Part shown: piece by piece, positions 27,413 through 36,046 of the stretch
Position numbering within the stretch: position 1 is the stretch's first letter
Layout: the number at the start of each line of letters is the position of its first letter
From: JBAXEO01 sp963789515
Lineage (GTDB): Bacteria; Actinomycetota; Coriobacteriia; Anaerosomatales; JAAXUF01
Reading direction: 5' to 3'
DNA: 64,000 nucleotides
Assembly: GCA_963789515.1 (NCBI GenBank)
Contig: CAWBKW010000001.1
Location: 1-64,000, forward strand
Notes under the pieces: model-generated
What the model saw: only the letters and a program-made list of their open reading frames with translations
The model's database searches: none
Told to the model about the DNA's origin: nothing
Translations under genes and position numbers: made by a program

Positions 27413-29578
27413 TTACGGAGCCAAGTAGTATGCCGGCCCGTCCAGCGAGAACTTAGCCGTGAGATTGGCCAGCACCTGGGCCTTCTCGGACTCGGAGGCC
27501 GTGTAGAAGTGGCTTCCGTCCCACTTGTTGTAGAAGCGGTAGACCGTCGTCGCTCCGTCGACCGGCTTCATGCACACGTTGTAGGCAGGCCCGTCGTAGC
27601 TGTAGGTGCCCGACAGCTTCGCGAGAACGTTGGCCTTCTCGGACTCGGAGGCCGTGTAGAAGTGGCTGCCGTTCTTCTTGTTGTAGAAGCGGTACAGCGG
27701 GGTGCCATTGTCGGGATTCAGCGTGTTGATGGTGAAGGCCACGCCGTCGAGCGTGTACGCAGAGCGCCACTTGCCGAGCAGTGCGTCCCGCTCTTCCGGC
27801 GAGCTCGTGTAGAAGTGGCCCGCGCCGTTCCTTCTGAAGAAGCGGTAGATGACCGTGGGGGGCGTAGCCGGCGCGATGACCTCGAACGAGACGTTCGTGT
27901 GCGGCGACTCGACGTTGCCCGCCTTGTCCACCGACCAGAACTCGAGGGTGTGGGTGCCCGTGGTGGTGACGCTGACCATGGTGCCCTCGGCCTGCGCGGC
28001 CGAATCCAGGAGGTAGTACGTGTGCGCCACACCCGAGCCGCCGACGTTGTCCTTCGCGGCCAGCTTGATCGCGGCGAGGAAGTTGTACTGGGCCTTGGCG
28101 TCGGAGGTCGTAGCCGGGGCGGTGGTGTCGACCGGGACCGGGGCGGTGATGGTGAAGGCCGCGGTCTTGTGGGGGGTCTCGATGTTGCCGGCTTTGTCGG
28201 CCGACCAGAACTCGAGGGTGTGGGAGCCCACGGTGGTCAGGCTGATCGAGGTGCCGGTTACCTGGGCGCCGCCGTCGAGCTTGTAGTAGGTCGCCGCGAC
28301 ACCGGAACCGCCAGCGTTGTCGGTCGCGGTCAGCTTGATCGCGGCGCTCGACACGTAGGTCGCCTTGGCGTCGGAGGTCGTGGCCGGGGCGGTGGTGTCG
28401 ACCGGGACCGGGGCGGTGATGGTGAAGGCCGCGGTCTTGTGGGGGGTCTCGATGTTGCCGGCCACGTCGGCCGACCAGAACTCGAGGGTGTGGGAGCCGA
28501 GGACCGTGGTGGCGATCGAGGTGCCGGTGACCTGGGCGCCGCCGTCGAGCTTGTAGTAGGTCGCCGCGACGCCGGAGCCGCCAGCGTTGTCGGCCGCGGT
28601 CAGCTTGATCGCGGCGCTCGACACGTAGGTCGCCTTGGCGTCGGAGGTCGTGGCCGGGGCGGTGGTGTCGACCGGGACCGGGGCGGTGATGGTGAAGGCC
28701 GCGGTCTTGAACAGCTCGACGTTACCCGCGACGTCGACCGACCAGAACTGGAGCGTGTGCGCTCCGACTGTCGTCACGTTGACGACAGTACCGGTGAGTT
28801 GGGCTCCGCCGTCGAGCCGATAGTACGTCGCGGCCACGCCGGAACCGGCGTCGGTGGCGGTCAGCTTGATCGCGGCGCTGCTGACGTAGGTCGCCTTGGC
28901 GTCGGACGTGGTGACGGGGGCGGTGGTGTCGACCGGGACCGGGGCAGTGATGGTGAAGGCCGCGGTCTTGTGCGGGGTCTCGATGTTTCCGGCCACGTCG
29001 GCCGACCAGAACTCAATAGTGTGTGAGCCAAGGACCGTGGTGGCGATCGAAGTGCCGGTGACCTGGGCGCCGCCGTCGAGCTTGTAGTAGGTCGCCGCGA
29101 CGCCGGAGCCGCCAGCGTTGTCGGCCGCGGTCAGCTTGATCGCGGCGCTCGACACGTAGGTCGCCTTGGCGTCGGACGTGGTGACGGGGGCGGTGGTATC
29201 GGTGACAGGAGCGACGGGCGAGACGCTCGTCGAGCCCCAGCCGTCGGACGTGCCCGGTCCCGCGACCGCCTGAATGCTGTAGGTCTTGCCGGGGGCCACC
29301 GAGAACTGCCCGCTCGTCGCCGAGAAGACGAAGAGCCTCGTCGAACCGCTGAACACCGCGATCGCGTCGGCCGAGGGCGCACTCACGCTGTAGGTCGCGG
29401 CCGCGGCCGTGACCGACTTCAGCGTGGCGGTCACGGGCACGTTGACACCATCGTGGCATCCGCTACACGGCGATGTCTTGGTCGGGAATGCGACTGCCGA
29501 TGAGGCAAACACGGCGCCTGCCGCCATTGCGGCCAGCGCGAGAACCACGCCCAGCTTGAGCCTTCTCACGTTGTTCAC
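27413..29578 (-). CDS. Secreted multi-repeat protein with one c-type heme motif and three DUF5648 repeats
   Basis: 721 residues in one unbroken frame. GTG 29,578 follows a strong Shine-Dalgarno (AAGGAGGAG). The signal peptide (residues ~8-30) is followed by a single CxxCH motif ('CSGCHDG', residues ~38-44) and a beta-rich domain. Then come four to five ~90-residue Ig/OmpL47-like repeats ('DTTAPxTTSDAKATYVSSAA', 'GSGVAATYYKLDGGAQVTGT', 'HTLEFWSADVAGN'), nearly identical to each other. Three C-terminal DUF5648 repeats follow ('YRFYNKKNGSHFYTASESEK', 'YDGPAYNV'). DUF5648 is found at the C-terminus of bacterial extracellular proteins. No enzyme domain is seen. It is likely a surface or matrix protein that can carry one heme. 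A second DUF5648 protein is at 45,814. Confidence 0.82.
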   Translation of the reverse strand: MNNVRRLKLGVVLALAAMAAGAVFASSAVAFPTKTSPCSGCHDGVNVPVTATLKSVTAAAATYSVSAPSADAIAVFSGSTRLFVFSATSGQFSVAPGKTYSIQAVAGPGTSDGWGSTSVSPVAPVTDTTAPVTTSDAKATYVSSAAIKLTAADNAGGSGVAATYYKLDGGAQVTGTSIATTVLGSHTIEFWSADVAGNIETPHKTAAFTITAPVPVDTTAPVTTSDAKATYVSSAAIKLTATDAGSGVAATYYRLDGGAQLTGTVVNVTTVGAHTLQFWSVDVAGNVELFKTAAFTITAPVPVDTTAPATTSDAKATYVSSAAIKLTAADNAGGSGVAATYYKLDGGAQVTGTSIATTVLGSHTLEFWSADVAGNIETPHKTAAFTITAPVPVDTTAPATTSDAKATYVSSAAIKLTATDNAGGSGVAATYYKLDGGAQVTGTSISLTTVGSHTLEFWSADKAGNIETPHKTAAFTITAPVPVDTTAPATTSDAKAQYNFLAAIKLAAKDNVGGSGVAHTYYLLDSAAQAEGTMVSVTTTGTHTLEFWSVDKAGNVESPHTNVSFEVIAPATPPTVIYRFFRRNGAGHFYTSSPEERDALLGKWRSAYTLDGVAFTINTLNPDNGTPLYRFYNKKNGSHFYTASESEKANVLAKLSGTYSYDGPAYNVCMKPVDGATTVYRFYNKWDGSHFYTASESEKAQVLANLTAKFSLDGPAYYLAP
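28115..29180. repeat. In-gene tandem repeats of ~261-270 bp
   Basis: The string GTGTCGACCGGGACCGGGGC recurs at about 28,124, 28,394, 28,664 and 28,925, each followed by near-identical sequence coding for one Ig/OmpL47-like domain. Spacing is 270, 270 and ~261 bases. One copy (28,690-28,880) is more divergent and shorter. Such uniform DNA repeats indicate recent duplication or gene conversion and could also be collapsed or expanded in assembly. Confidence 0.75.
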
Positions 29579-29860
29579 GAAACTCCTCCTTGCCGGTAGG
29601 GGGACGAGCCGTTCGCCCGGTGCCGCGGAGTGGGGGCGCTGTTCTCACGATGGCTCGCTGTTCGTCAGGGTTTCGGGTGTGCGCGCCCAATCCTTAACGC
29701 CGCCGTGACGGCCGGCCTGATTGCTCATGTGACTCGCATCACAGCTACGCGGGGGCCGACCGCCGCGACGCGCCTTGCGAAGCATTAGCGACGGTCCCGC
29801 AACACAAATCCGGCGCCCAAACAGGCGCCGGATTCAAGACGAATCGGGTGCATTCGGTGC
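29579..29860. other. Upstream region of the DUF5648 gene
   Basis: About 280 bases holding the promoter of the minus-strand secreted protein. No gene, RNA or repeat recognised. A small hairpin-like GGCGCC...GGCGCC pair near 29,811-29,831 may terminate the short gene at 29,861. Confidence 0.3.
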
Positions 29861-30067
29861 CTAGAGATGCCGTACCTCGTTGGCGCAGGCAGCTCGCGAG
29901 TCCGACTGGTTCTCGGCACATCTGTCGACCCAGGTTACCCTGCGGTCGCAGTAGCCGAGGCTGTCGAGCAGCACCGCCAAGTCGGTCGCAAGGATGCGAT
30001 CGGCGATTTGGTGGCTGGTCAGGTGAGAGACTCGGGCTAGCACGCGCTGTTCCTCTTCTCGGGTCAA
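29861..30067 (-). CDS. Small hypothetical protein (68 residues)
   Basis: A TTG start at 30,067 is preceded by GGGAGG at ideal spacing. The product is hydrophilic and helical ('EEEQRVLARVSHLTSHQIADRIL') with three Cys in the C-terminal third ('GYCDRRVTWVDRCAEN', 'AACANEVRHL'). No family recognised. The ribosome-binding site and the inverted repeat beyond the stop support a real gene. Otherwise isolated between the DUF5648 and tryptophanase genes. Confidence 0.45.
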   Translation of the reverse strand: MTREEEQRVLARVSHLTSHQIADRILATDLAVLLDSLGYCDRRVTWVDRCAENQSDSRAACANEVRHL

Positions 30068-30268
30068 CGAACCTCCCGGTGTCAGGTCGTATCAGTGTCG
30101 CGATCGAGGCCTCAGCTTCCATCGCAACCTCACTCTGTACATCGGAAGCGAACCACGCCGACTTGAATTAGAGATGCCTCAGAATCCGCGGCTCCGAACG
30201 GTTAGAATCCTCTTCGGACCGCGACCGCTTTTCAGATCGAGCGGCGCATACAGGCACCGGGAGGCGCC

Positions 30269-31648
30269 ATGTTCAAGACCATCATCGAACCGTTCCGGAT
30301 CAAGACCGTCGAACAGATCAAGATGACCACCCTCGAGCAGCGCGAACAGATGATTCGCGATGCCGGCTACAACATCTTCGCCCTGCGCTCGGAAGACGTG
30401 ATCATCGACCTGCTCACCGACAGCGGGACCGGCGCGATGAGCTCCAACCAGTGGGGCGGCGTCATGCGCGGCGACGAGTCCTACGCGGGCAGCCCGTCGT
30501 TCTTCCACTTCCGCGACTCGGTGCACGACATCACCGGATTCGAGCACATCATCCCCACCCACCAAGGGCGCGCCGCCGAGCGCATCCTCTTCTCGGTCAT
30601 GTGCAAGCCCGGCGACGTGGTGCCCAACAACAGCCACTTCGACACCACGCGCGCCAACTGCGAGTTCACGGGTGCGGTCGCGCTCGACCTGCCCAGCCCC
30701 GAGCTGGCCGACATGCAGTCCGACTACCCGTTCAAGGGCGACATGGACGTAGCGCGGCTGCGTGAGACGTTCGCCACGTACGGCGCCGAGAACATCCCGC
30801 TGGTGATGATCACGGTGACCAACAACTCGGGCGGCGGCCAGCCGGTCTCGCTCGCCAACGTGCACGCCGTCGCCGCCGTGTGTCGCGAGTTCGACACGCC
30901 GCTCTACCTCGACGCGTGCCGCATCACCGAGAACGCCTACCTCATCAAGCAGCGCGAGCCCGGCCAGGGCGACCGCACCGTTCGCGCGATCGTGCGCGAG
31001 ATGTGCGACCTGGCGCAGGGCTGCACGATGAGCGCCAAGAAGGACGCGATCGTCAACATCGGCGGCTTCCTGGCCACGCGCGACCCCGAGCTCGCCCGCC
31101 AGCACAAGGACCTGCTGATCCTGACCGAGGGCTTCCCCACCTACGGCGGCCTGTCCGGACGAGACCTCGAAGCGCTCGCCATCGGCATGCAGGAGGCCGT
31201 CGACGAGGACTACCTGCACTACCGCATCATGTCGACGCGCTACATCGGCGAGCACCTGCGCGACGCCGGCGTGCCGATCCTGTGGCCTCCGGGAGGTCAC
31301 GCCATCTACCTCGACGCCCGCCGCTTCGCCTCGCACCTGGCGCCGGTCCAGCTGCCCGGCATCTCGATCGCGGTGGCGATGTACGAGCTGGGCGGCGTGC
31401 GCGCCTGCGAGATCGGAACCCTCATGTTCGGCCACGTCGACCCCGAGACCGGCGAAGAGGTCGCGGGCCCGCGTGAGCTGGTGCGCCTCGCGATCCCGCG
31501 CCGCACCTACACGCAGAGCCACATGGACTACGTGATCGAGGTCGTCACCAAGGTCTTCGAGATGCGCGCCGAACTGCCGGCGTACCGAATCGTCGAGCAG
31601 GCCCCGTTCCTGCGTCACTTCTCGGCGACGCTGGAGCGGGTTGGGTAG
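30269..31648 (+). CDS. tnaA: Tryptophanase (tryptophan indole-lyase)
   Basis: PLP-dependent beta-eliminating lyase: tryptophan to indole, pyruvate and ammonia. 459 residues, intact. The family core is clear: 'EPFRIKTVEQIKMTT', 'IDLLTDSGTGAMSSNQW', 'IIPTHQGRAAERIL', 'VTNNSGGGQPVSLANV', the PLP lysine in 'MSAKKDAIVNIGGF' (second Lys, ~residue 258) and 'EGFPTYGGLSGRDLEALAIG'. The discriminating segment reads 'GVRACEIGTLMFG': Ile where tyrosine phenol-lyases have Arg, which favours tryptophanase. Conserved 'LRHFSATLERV' ends the protein. A decayed copy of this 3' end lies at 34,063-34,122. No TnaC-type leader is evident in the ~200 bases upstream. Confidence 0.9.
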   Translation: MFKTIIEPFRIKTVEQIKMTTLEQREQMIRDAGYNIFALRSEDVIIDLLTDSGTGAMSSNQWGGVMRGDESYAGSPSFFHFRDSVHDITGFEHIIPTHQGRAAERILFSVMCKPGDVVPNNSHFDTTRANCEFTGAVALDLPSPELADMQSDYPFKGDMDVARLRETFATYGAENIPLVMITVTNNSGGGQPVSLANVHAVAAVCREFDTPLYLDACRITENAYLIKQREPGQGDRTVRAIVREMCDLAQGCTMSAKKDAIVNIGGFLATRDPELARQHKDLLILTEGFPTYGGLSGRDLEALAIGMQEAVDEDYLHYRIMSTRYIGEHLRDAGVPILWPPGGHAIYLDARRFASHLAPVQLPGISIAVAMYELGGVRACEIGTLMFGHVDPETGEEVAGPRELVRLAIPRRTYTQSHMDYVIEVVTKVFEMRAELPAYRIVEQAPFLRHFSATLERVG

Positions 31649-31677
31649 CCGCTGACAACTCTCGTGTTGCTTCGGCA

Positions 31678-31687
31678 ACTCATGAGT
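31678..31687. promoter_or_regulatory. Palindrome before the XRE-type gene, possible operator
   Basis: ACTCATGAGT is a perfect 10-bp palindrome, and a half-site CTCATGA recurs 14 bases later, overlapping the start codon at 31,702. Such paired sites are typical of autoregulated HTH antitoxin genes. Suggestive only. Confidence 0.4.
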
Positions 31688-31701
31688 AGCATACTCGCCT
31701 C

Positions 31702-31960
31702 ATGAACACACTCGCGAACATAGGCACGGCGCTGGTCGAGTCGCGCAAAGCGAGCGGTCTCACGCAGGCCGGGCTGGCAGAGCGCTTGGGCGTGAAGCGG
31801 CAACAGGTGCAGCGGTGGGAATCGCAGGCGTATCGCTCGGCGAGTCTCGAGCGCGTGAGCCAGGTTGCAGCCGCGCTCGGGTTTGACGCACTGATCGTTG
31901 ACGGCGCCGTCCGGCTCACAACAGACAGCCGCAGCGTCGCCGGCCGACTGCGCCGTGGCT
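31702..31960 (+). CDS. XRE-family helix-turn-helix protein
   Basis: HTH_3/XRE domain at residues ~8-63: 'ALVESRKASGLTQAGLAERLGVKRQQVQRWE' (helices 1-3, in two windows) and 'ASLERVSQVAAALG'. The C-terminus is uncertain. The frame stays open for another 500 bases only because of high GC, and from about 31,930 the real coding signal moves to the next frame, where the MNT domain begins. It may be a separate regulator or the N-terminal half of an HTH-MNT fusion split by a base error. Likely represses the toxin-antitoxin locus. Confidence 0.7.
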
Positions 31961-32269
31961 GTCCAGACTCCCGTGCGCGAGCTGGGCGATATCGTCGCGC
32001 GGGTGCGCTCGCATGGCGTCGAGCTCCGCGACGGCTACGGCGTGTCGAAGCTCGGCGTGTTCGGCTCCTTCGCCGACGCCCGCCAGACCGAGGACTCCGA
32101 CGTGGACTGCCTGGTGGAGTTCGAAGACTCCTCGGCGGACACCCGCGAACTGGCGGAGTACCTGCGGCGCGTCCTGGGCAGGGAAGTCGACGTCACCACC
32201 GAGGAGCGGCTGCGCTGGGAGATCCGCGCCGACGTCGCACGGGAGGTCGTCCGTGTGTGGGCAGCGTGA
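31958..32269 (+). CDS. MNT-type nucleotidyltransferase antitoxin
   Basis: Minimal nucleotidyltransferase domain with the hallmark 'GVFGSFADARQTEDSDVDCLVEFE' region (GSx10DxD metal and nucleotide site), followed by 'LAEYLRRVLGREVDVTTEERL'. MNT antitoxins (MntA type) AMPylate or otherwise block the HEPN ribonuclease encoded next to them. GTG 31,958 is a plausible start, though coding potential begins a little earlier (~31,898). Its 3' end overlaps the start of a HEPN reading frame by 17 bases, the standard arrangement, but that partner is broken. Confidence 0.74.
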   Translation, partial: AVQTPVRELGDIVARVRSHGVELRDGYGVSKLGVFGSFADARQTEDSDVDCLVEFEDSSADTRELAEYLRRVLGREVDVTTEERLRWEIRADVAREVVRVWAA

Positions 32270-32324
32270 GCCGCTCCTCTACGTCAACGACATGGTCGAG
32301 GCGGCCGGCTGCTCGCAGCGCTGA
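32253..32324 (+). pseudogene. Truncated HEPN (HepT-like) toxin gene
   Basis: GGGAGG lies six bases before GTG 32,253, so translation initiation is intact. The 23 codons give 'REPLLYVNDMVEAAG', the first helix of HepT-type HEPN toxins, then stop at 32,324. The RNase motif (R-x4-6-H) cannot be found in any frame in the ~130 bases before the next gene, so the toxin has lost its catalytic part. Confidence 0.6.
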
Positions 32325-32458
32325 GACCGCTCCGGGCGAGGTTGCTGCGAGGACTGGCGGAGACGCGAGGAAGAGTTGGGCGAGCCGGGCGAGTGGTGAT
32401 CGTCCAAGCAGCTCGAATACCACCACGGGTCTGCCGACGCGCGAGCTCGTTGCTCCGG

Positions 32459-33926
32459 CTACATCAGGTGCGACAGCAGTCTGAACGTGGAGTTCCTGAA
32501 GCGGCGTCGGCGGGTCCAGCCGCGCACCTCTTGCAGCGTCAGTTCTCGGCAGTCCTTGAGGTCGTCGAGGAAGAGACGCTCGTTAGTCGCCACGACATCA
32601 CGGTCGTAGACCCACACCATGAGCTCCTTGTTCACCCGCAGGCTGCGGATATCCAGGTTCAGCGTGCCGACGGCGCACAGCTCGCCGTCGACGGTCAGCG
32701 TCTTGGCGTGGAAGAACCCCGGTTGCCAGAGCCAGATCCTCACGCCAGCGGCGAGTAGTGGCTCAAAGTAGGACTCGGCGGCCCACCAAGGTGACTTCTT
32801 GTCCGGCCAACCGGTAGTCATGAAGTCGACCGCGACACCGGCCGCGGCGGCATTGATGAGCACGTCGAAGCGTGGTCGGGTCGGGCACCATATACGGCGA
32901 CTGAAGCTGAACCCGTTCCTTCGCACCCGAGATGGCGAGCTGGTAGGAGCGCGTCACGGAGTTCCACGGGTCGTCGTAGCCCTGGTGGACCGTCTGGACC
33001 ATGATCTCCCCGTGCGGCAGCTCCGGATCCGGATAGTACGACGGATCGAACAGGTCCTCGCCAAAGACCTCATACCAACGCATGTCGAACAGCTTCTCGA
33101 GGTCCGCGACGCCAGGACCGGTCATCCGAATCCCGGTATCGCGCCACGCAGGATACTTCTTGCCGCCGTCGATGTACTCCTGGCCGATATTGAAGCCGCC
33201 GCTGTGTCCGATCTCGGAGTCGACCACGGTGATCTTGCGGTGGTTGCGGTAGTTGATCCGCGCCAGCTGTGTGATATCGAACCCGACCTGCGCGCCGGCA
33301 TCCCGAAGCGCGTTGAGCTCGACCTTCGAGTACTCCAAACAGCCGAGCAGGTCGTTGAGTATCCGGACCTCGACGCCCGCGGCGATGCGGTCCATGAGCA
33401 CGGCGGTGATCCGCGCGGTGAGCTCGTCCTTCTCCCAGATGAAGTAGTTCATGTGGATGAAGCGCTTTGCCGAGGCCAGGTCGTCGATCAAGGCTTCGAA
33501 GTACTCCTCTCCGGAGCCGTAGACGTCGCACGTTCGCACCGGGAGCGGAGGCGCAGCGACCTTCTGCTCGACGAGCTCGGCGATACGGGCGGGGTAGCCC
33601 GGCTCGAGGCCGTCTTTGAACGCCGCGCTCTGTCTCGAGTACGGCGCATAGACCGTGGGCATGAACCGCGCGAGGATCGCTCGCAGGCGGATGGTGGTTG
33701 GGGACTTCCGGATGATGTGCGGCCAGTCTCGGCCTAAGAAGAAGTAGATGATCAGACCAAGAAAGGGCAGGGCAAAGAGCACCAGGAGCCATGCGAGCGA
33801 CTCCGTGGGCTCGCGGTCCTCCGAGATGATGAGCACGGCGACCGCCACCCAGTAGATCAGGATTGCGATGTCGAAGAGCATCCAGAAGTTCAGCGGCTGA
33901 CTGCCGAGCAAGGAAACGACCTCCAA
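32459..33926 (-). CDS. cls: Cardiolipin synthase, phospholipase-D type (frameshifted)
   Basis: Membrane enzyme that joins two phosphatidylglycerols to cardiolipin. Two N-terminal helices ('MLFDIAILIYWVAVAVLII', 'LAWLLVLFALPFLGLIIYF') precede two PLD domains. The HKD motifs are 'NHRKITVVDSEIGHSGGFNIG' (split: H-R-K at the start, Asp five on) and 'FHAKTLTVDGELCAVGTLNLD' (likewise). Between them lies 'AWRDTGIRMTGPGV', typical of Cls. A base shift near 32,875 joins 'YMVPDPTTL' to 'DVLINAAAAGVAVDF'. Start is TTG 33,926 (after CCTTGGAGG context) or ATG 33,881. Corrected length ~488 residues, normal. Confidence 0.87.
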
Positions 33927-34062
33927 GGGTTGCCAGTGGCTTTGACGAGCTCATCAATGGTGGCACTCGAATCCCACTCCGACCAGCCCATCCCAATCGC
34001 CGATCGCGGGTCTTGGACAGTCACCTGGCCTTTCCAAGGCGAAGGACAGCGCGAGGGGTGCT

Positions 34063-34122
34063 GGTCACCGATCAGATCCCGTTCCTGCGGTAGTTCTCGG
34101 CGATGCTGGAGCGGGTGAGCTA
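34063..34122 (+). pseudogene. Fossil 3' end of a second tryptophanase gene
   Basis: In frame, 34,063-34,122 reads 'VTDQIPFLR-stop-FSAMLERVS-stop', matching the tryptophanase C-terminus ('VEQAPFLRHFSATLERVG-stop') at 31,589-31,648, with CCCGTTCCTGCG and GCTGGAGCGGGT conserved at the DNA level. An in-frame TAG and lack of any upstream tryptophanase sequence show that it is a relic. Confidence 0.62.
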
Positions 34123-34131
34123 GCGGAGCAG

Positions 34132-35098
34132 CTAGGCGATCGACTCGGTCTCGGCGGCGGCTGCGGGGCCTCCGCGGGAGCCTGCACGGAGCACCATCCA
34201 CGCGCCGAGCAGGATGGCTGCGGCGGCCACGGCGGTGATCGGCGCCGGGCGCTCGCCCAGTACGATGGCGGCGAGCGCGATGCCGAACAGCGGCTGCGTG
34301 AACTGGATGGACGCGATGCGGCTGATGCCGCCCTTGGCGAGCGCCCAGTACCAGGCGATGTAGCCGAGCACGGACGTCAGCAGCGCGAGCACCAGGATCG
34401 AGCCCCACGCAGCTGCGCCGGCCTGGGGCGCTCCTGTCTTGAGGAGCTGCCACGCCATCAGTGGCAGCAGCACGAGGGCGGCCCCGGCGGCGCCCCACAG
34501 CGTGGTCGGGACGCTCGCGTAGCCGCTCTGCGTCAGCCGGGCGCCCGCGACGTAGCCCGAGCGCGCAGATCGCCGAGGACGCGAGCACGATGAGGTCGCC
34601 GCGCAGACTCGAGCCCTGCGTGGCCCCGGCGGTACGCCAGACGATGACGACGGCCTCCCCGGACAGCGCGATGACGCATCCCGCGACCCACGTCTTCGAG
34701 ACGCGCCGCCGCTCGATGAGGGTGCCGAAGAGACTCGTGAACACCGGCAACGTCGCGAGCACCAGCGCGCCGTGCATCGCCGAGGTCGTCGACTGCCCGA
34801 TGGTGAACATCAGCGGGAACGCGATGAACGCCGCAAACCCGGAGAACGCGAGAAGCTGCCGTCCGCGGGTATCGGTGGGCAGCGGCTGGCGCGTCGCGAG
34901 CGCGAGCGGGAGCGCCAGGCAGCCGGCCAACACGGTGCGCAGGATGCCGACGAGCAGCGGGTCGATCTGGCCCGCGGCTACCTTGGTGAACAGCGGTGTG
35001 CCGCCCCAGACCACCATGAGCGCAAGCGCGACCGCAACGGGGACCCAGGGTTCGTCGGCCAACTTGCGTGACTCGGGCCGGCTCTGAGCCGCTCGCAC
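34132..35098 (-). CDS. EamA/DMT-superfamily transporter (frameshifted)
   Basis: Ten-helix drug/metabolite exporter with two EamA repeats. First repeat: 'PVAVALALMVVWGGTPLFTKVA', 'LLAFSGFAAFIAFPLMFTIG' and 'GALVLATLPVFTSLFGTLI'. After a shift near 34,560, the second repeat: 'SILVLALLTSVLGYIAWYWAL', 'SIQFTQPLFGIALAAIVLGE', 'AVAAAAILLGAWMVL' (written in overlapping windows). GTG 35,098 directly follows the stop of the upstream PASTA gene (35,099), so the two are probably co-transcribed. Substrate unknown. Confidence 0.82.
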
Positions 35099-35806
35099 CT
35101 AGGGGGCCCTGAGGAGCATGAGGACCGTCGTCCCGGGGCGAACGACCAGACCGCCCTCGGGCAGCTGGTCGACGACGATGTTGGCATCCGGCGTCGTGAT
35201 GTTGACCAGGAAACCGGTTCCCGCCAGCCCGGCCTTGCCCAGCGTCGCCATGGCTGCCTCGAGCGGCACGCCCGTGAGATCGGGTACCGGGACACCCGTC
35301 CCGTCGTCCGGGCCCGCGGCAACGCCCATCGCGACCGATCGACCGGTCATCCAGCTCGTTCCTGCCGAGGGCGCCTGGTCGATCACGACGCCGCGCGGAG
35401 TCGTCGTTCCGAAGATGTCGACGCTCAGCGGGAGGTACAGGGCGTCCGTCAGCTGCTGCTGGGCCTCCGCAACCTGGCGCCCGGTCACGTCCGGTACCGG
35501 CGACATCGCTGACGCGACCGCCACGGTCACCTCCACGGACGAGCGGCGCGGTACCCGGCTCGCGGGGGCGGGACTCTGCTCGGCCACCAGTCCCGGGCCG
35601 ACGGCGGCCGTGGCTATCTTGCCCGGCGTGCCGAGCGTAAGCCCCACCTGTTCCACCAGGGCCGTCGCCTCGGCGACCGACTTGAGGGTCACGTCGGGCA
35701 CAACGGCCAGTCTGAGCGCGAACAGCACGATGCCGACAAGGGCCACGCCGACGACTCCGACGGCTATGGCGAGCACCAGCAAACGATTGTCGCGCGTCTT
35801 CGACAC
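35099..35806 (-). CDS. Single-pass membrane protein with PASTA domains, no kinase
   Basis: GTG 35,806 starts 'SKTRDNRLL', a membrane helix ('VLAIAVGVVGVALVGIVLF'), then about three extracytoplasmic PASTA repeats: 'VVPDVTLKSVAEATALVEQ', 'PVPDVTGRQVAEAQQQLTD' and 'PVPDLTGVPLEAAMATLGKAG'. PASTA domains bind muropeptides or lipid II stems in Ser/Thr kinases and penicillin-binding proteins; here there is no catalytic domain. ~235 residues, intact. It is divergent from a PASTA lipoprotein gene and in an operon with the EamA transporter. Confidence 0.8.
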   Translation of the reverse strand: MSKTRDNRLLVLAIAVGVVGVALVGIVLFALRLAVVPDVTLKSVAEATALVEQVGLTLGTPGKIATAAVGPGLVAEQSPAPASRVPRRSSVEVTVAVASAMSPVPDVTGRQVAEAQQQLTDALYLPLSVDIFGTTTPRGVVIDQAPSAGTSWMTGRSVAMGVAAGPDDGTGVPVPDLTGVPLEAAMATLGKAGLAGTGFLVNITTPDANIVVDQLPEGGLVVRPGTTVLMLLRAP

Positions 35807-36046
35807 GAGAGGCCTCCGCGGTTCGACAGGTGCGGGCCATTCTGCCCGCAGAACCGATGGTAGCCGATGCCCGCCGACAAGGGAGCCGCGCGCCAAGATC
35901 CGTGCGATTCGCTGAATCACTCCGCGGTTGGGCATCTTCGTGATGATGGCCGAACCGCCCGCCGCGGGGCGGCGGTGTCGGGCGCGACTGAACATGACCG
36001 CATCGGCCGGCTCGTCGCGGCTGCCACGCAAAGGAAGGGAATTCGG
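35807..36046. promoter_or_regulatory. Divergent promoter region between two PASTA genes
   Basis: 240 bases between oppositely oriented PASTA genes must hold both promoters. A Shine-Dalgarno GGAAGGGA precedes ATG 36,047. A GC-palindromic CCGCCCGCCGCGGGGCGG at 35,957-35,974 may be an operator or mere composition. No gene seen. Confidence 0.35.

Noticed and set aside
27347..29026. Long plus-strand reading frame (559 codons) opposite the repeat protein
   Set aside because: It is the antisense of near-identical GC-rich repeats; its product is Gly/Arg/Val low-complexity with no domain, whereas the minus strand has a ribosome-binding site, signal peptide and known domains.
28115..29180. Regularly spaced repeats considered as a CRISPR or satellite array
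   Set aside because: Units are ~270 bp, entirely coding, and encode Ig-like domains in one continuous frame.
30179..31678. 499-codon minus-strand frame across tnaA
   Set aside because: Antisense of an intact, well-conserved tryptophanase; no domain recognised.
32013..32324. Whole 103-codon frame ending in the HEPN remnant taken as one protein
   Set aside because: The first 80 codons are a shadow of the MNT gene; only the part after GTG 32,253, with its own ribosome-binding site, is meaningful.
34090..34092. In-frame TAG in the tryptophanase-like relic considered as pyrrolysine readthrough
   Set aside because: No upstream gene body or start exists and no other evidence of recoding is present; it is a relic.
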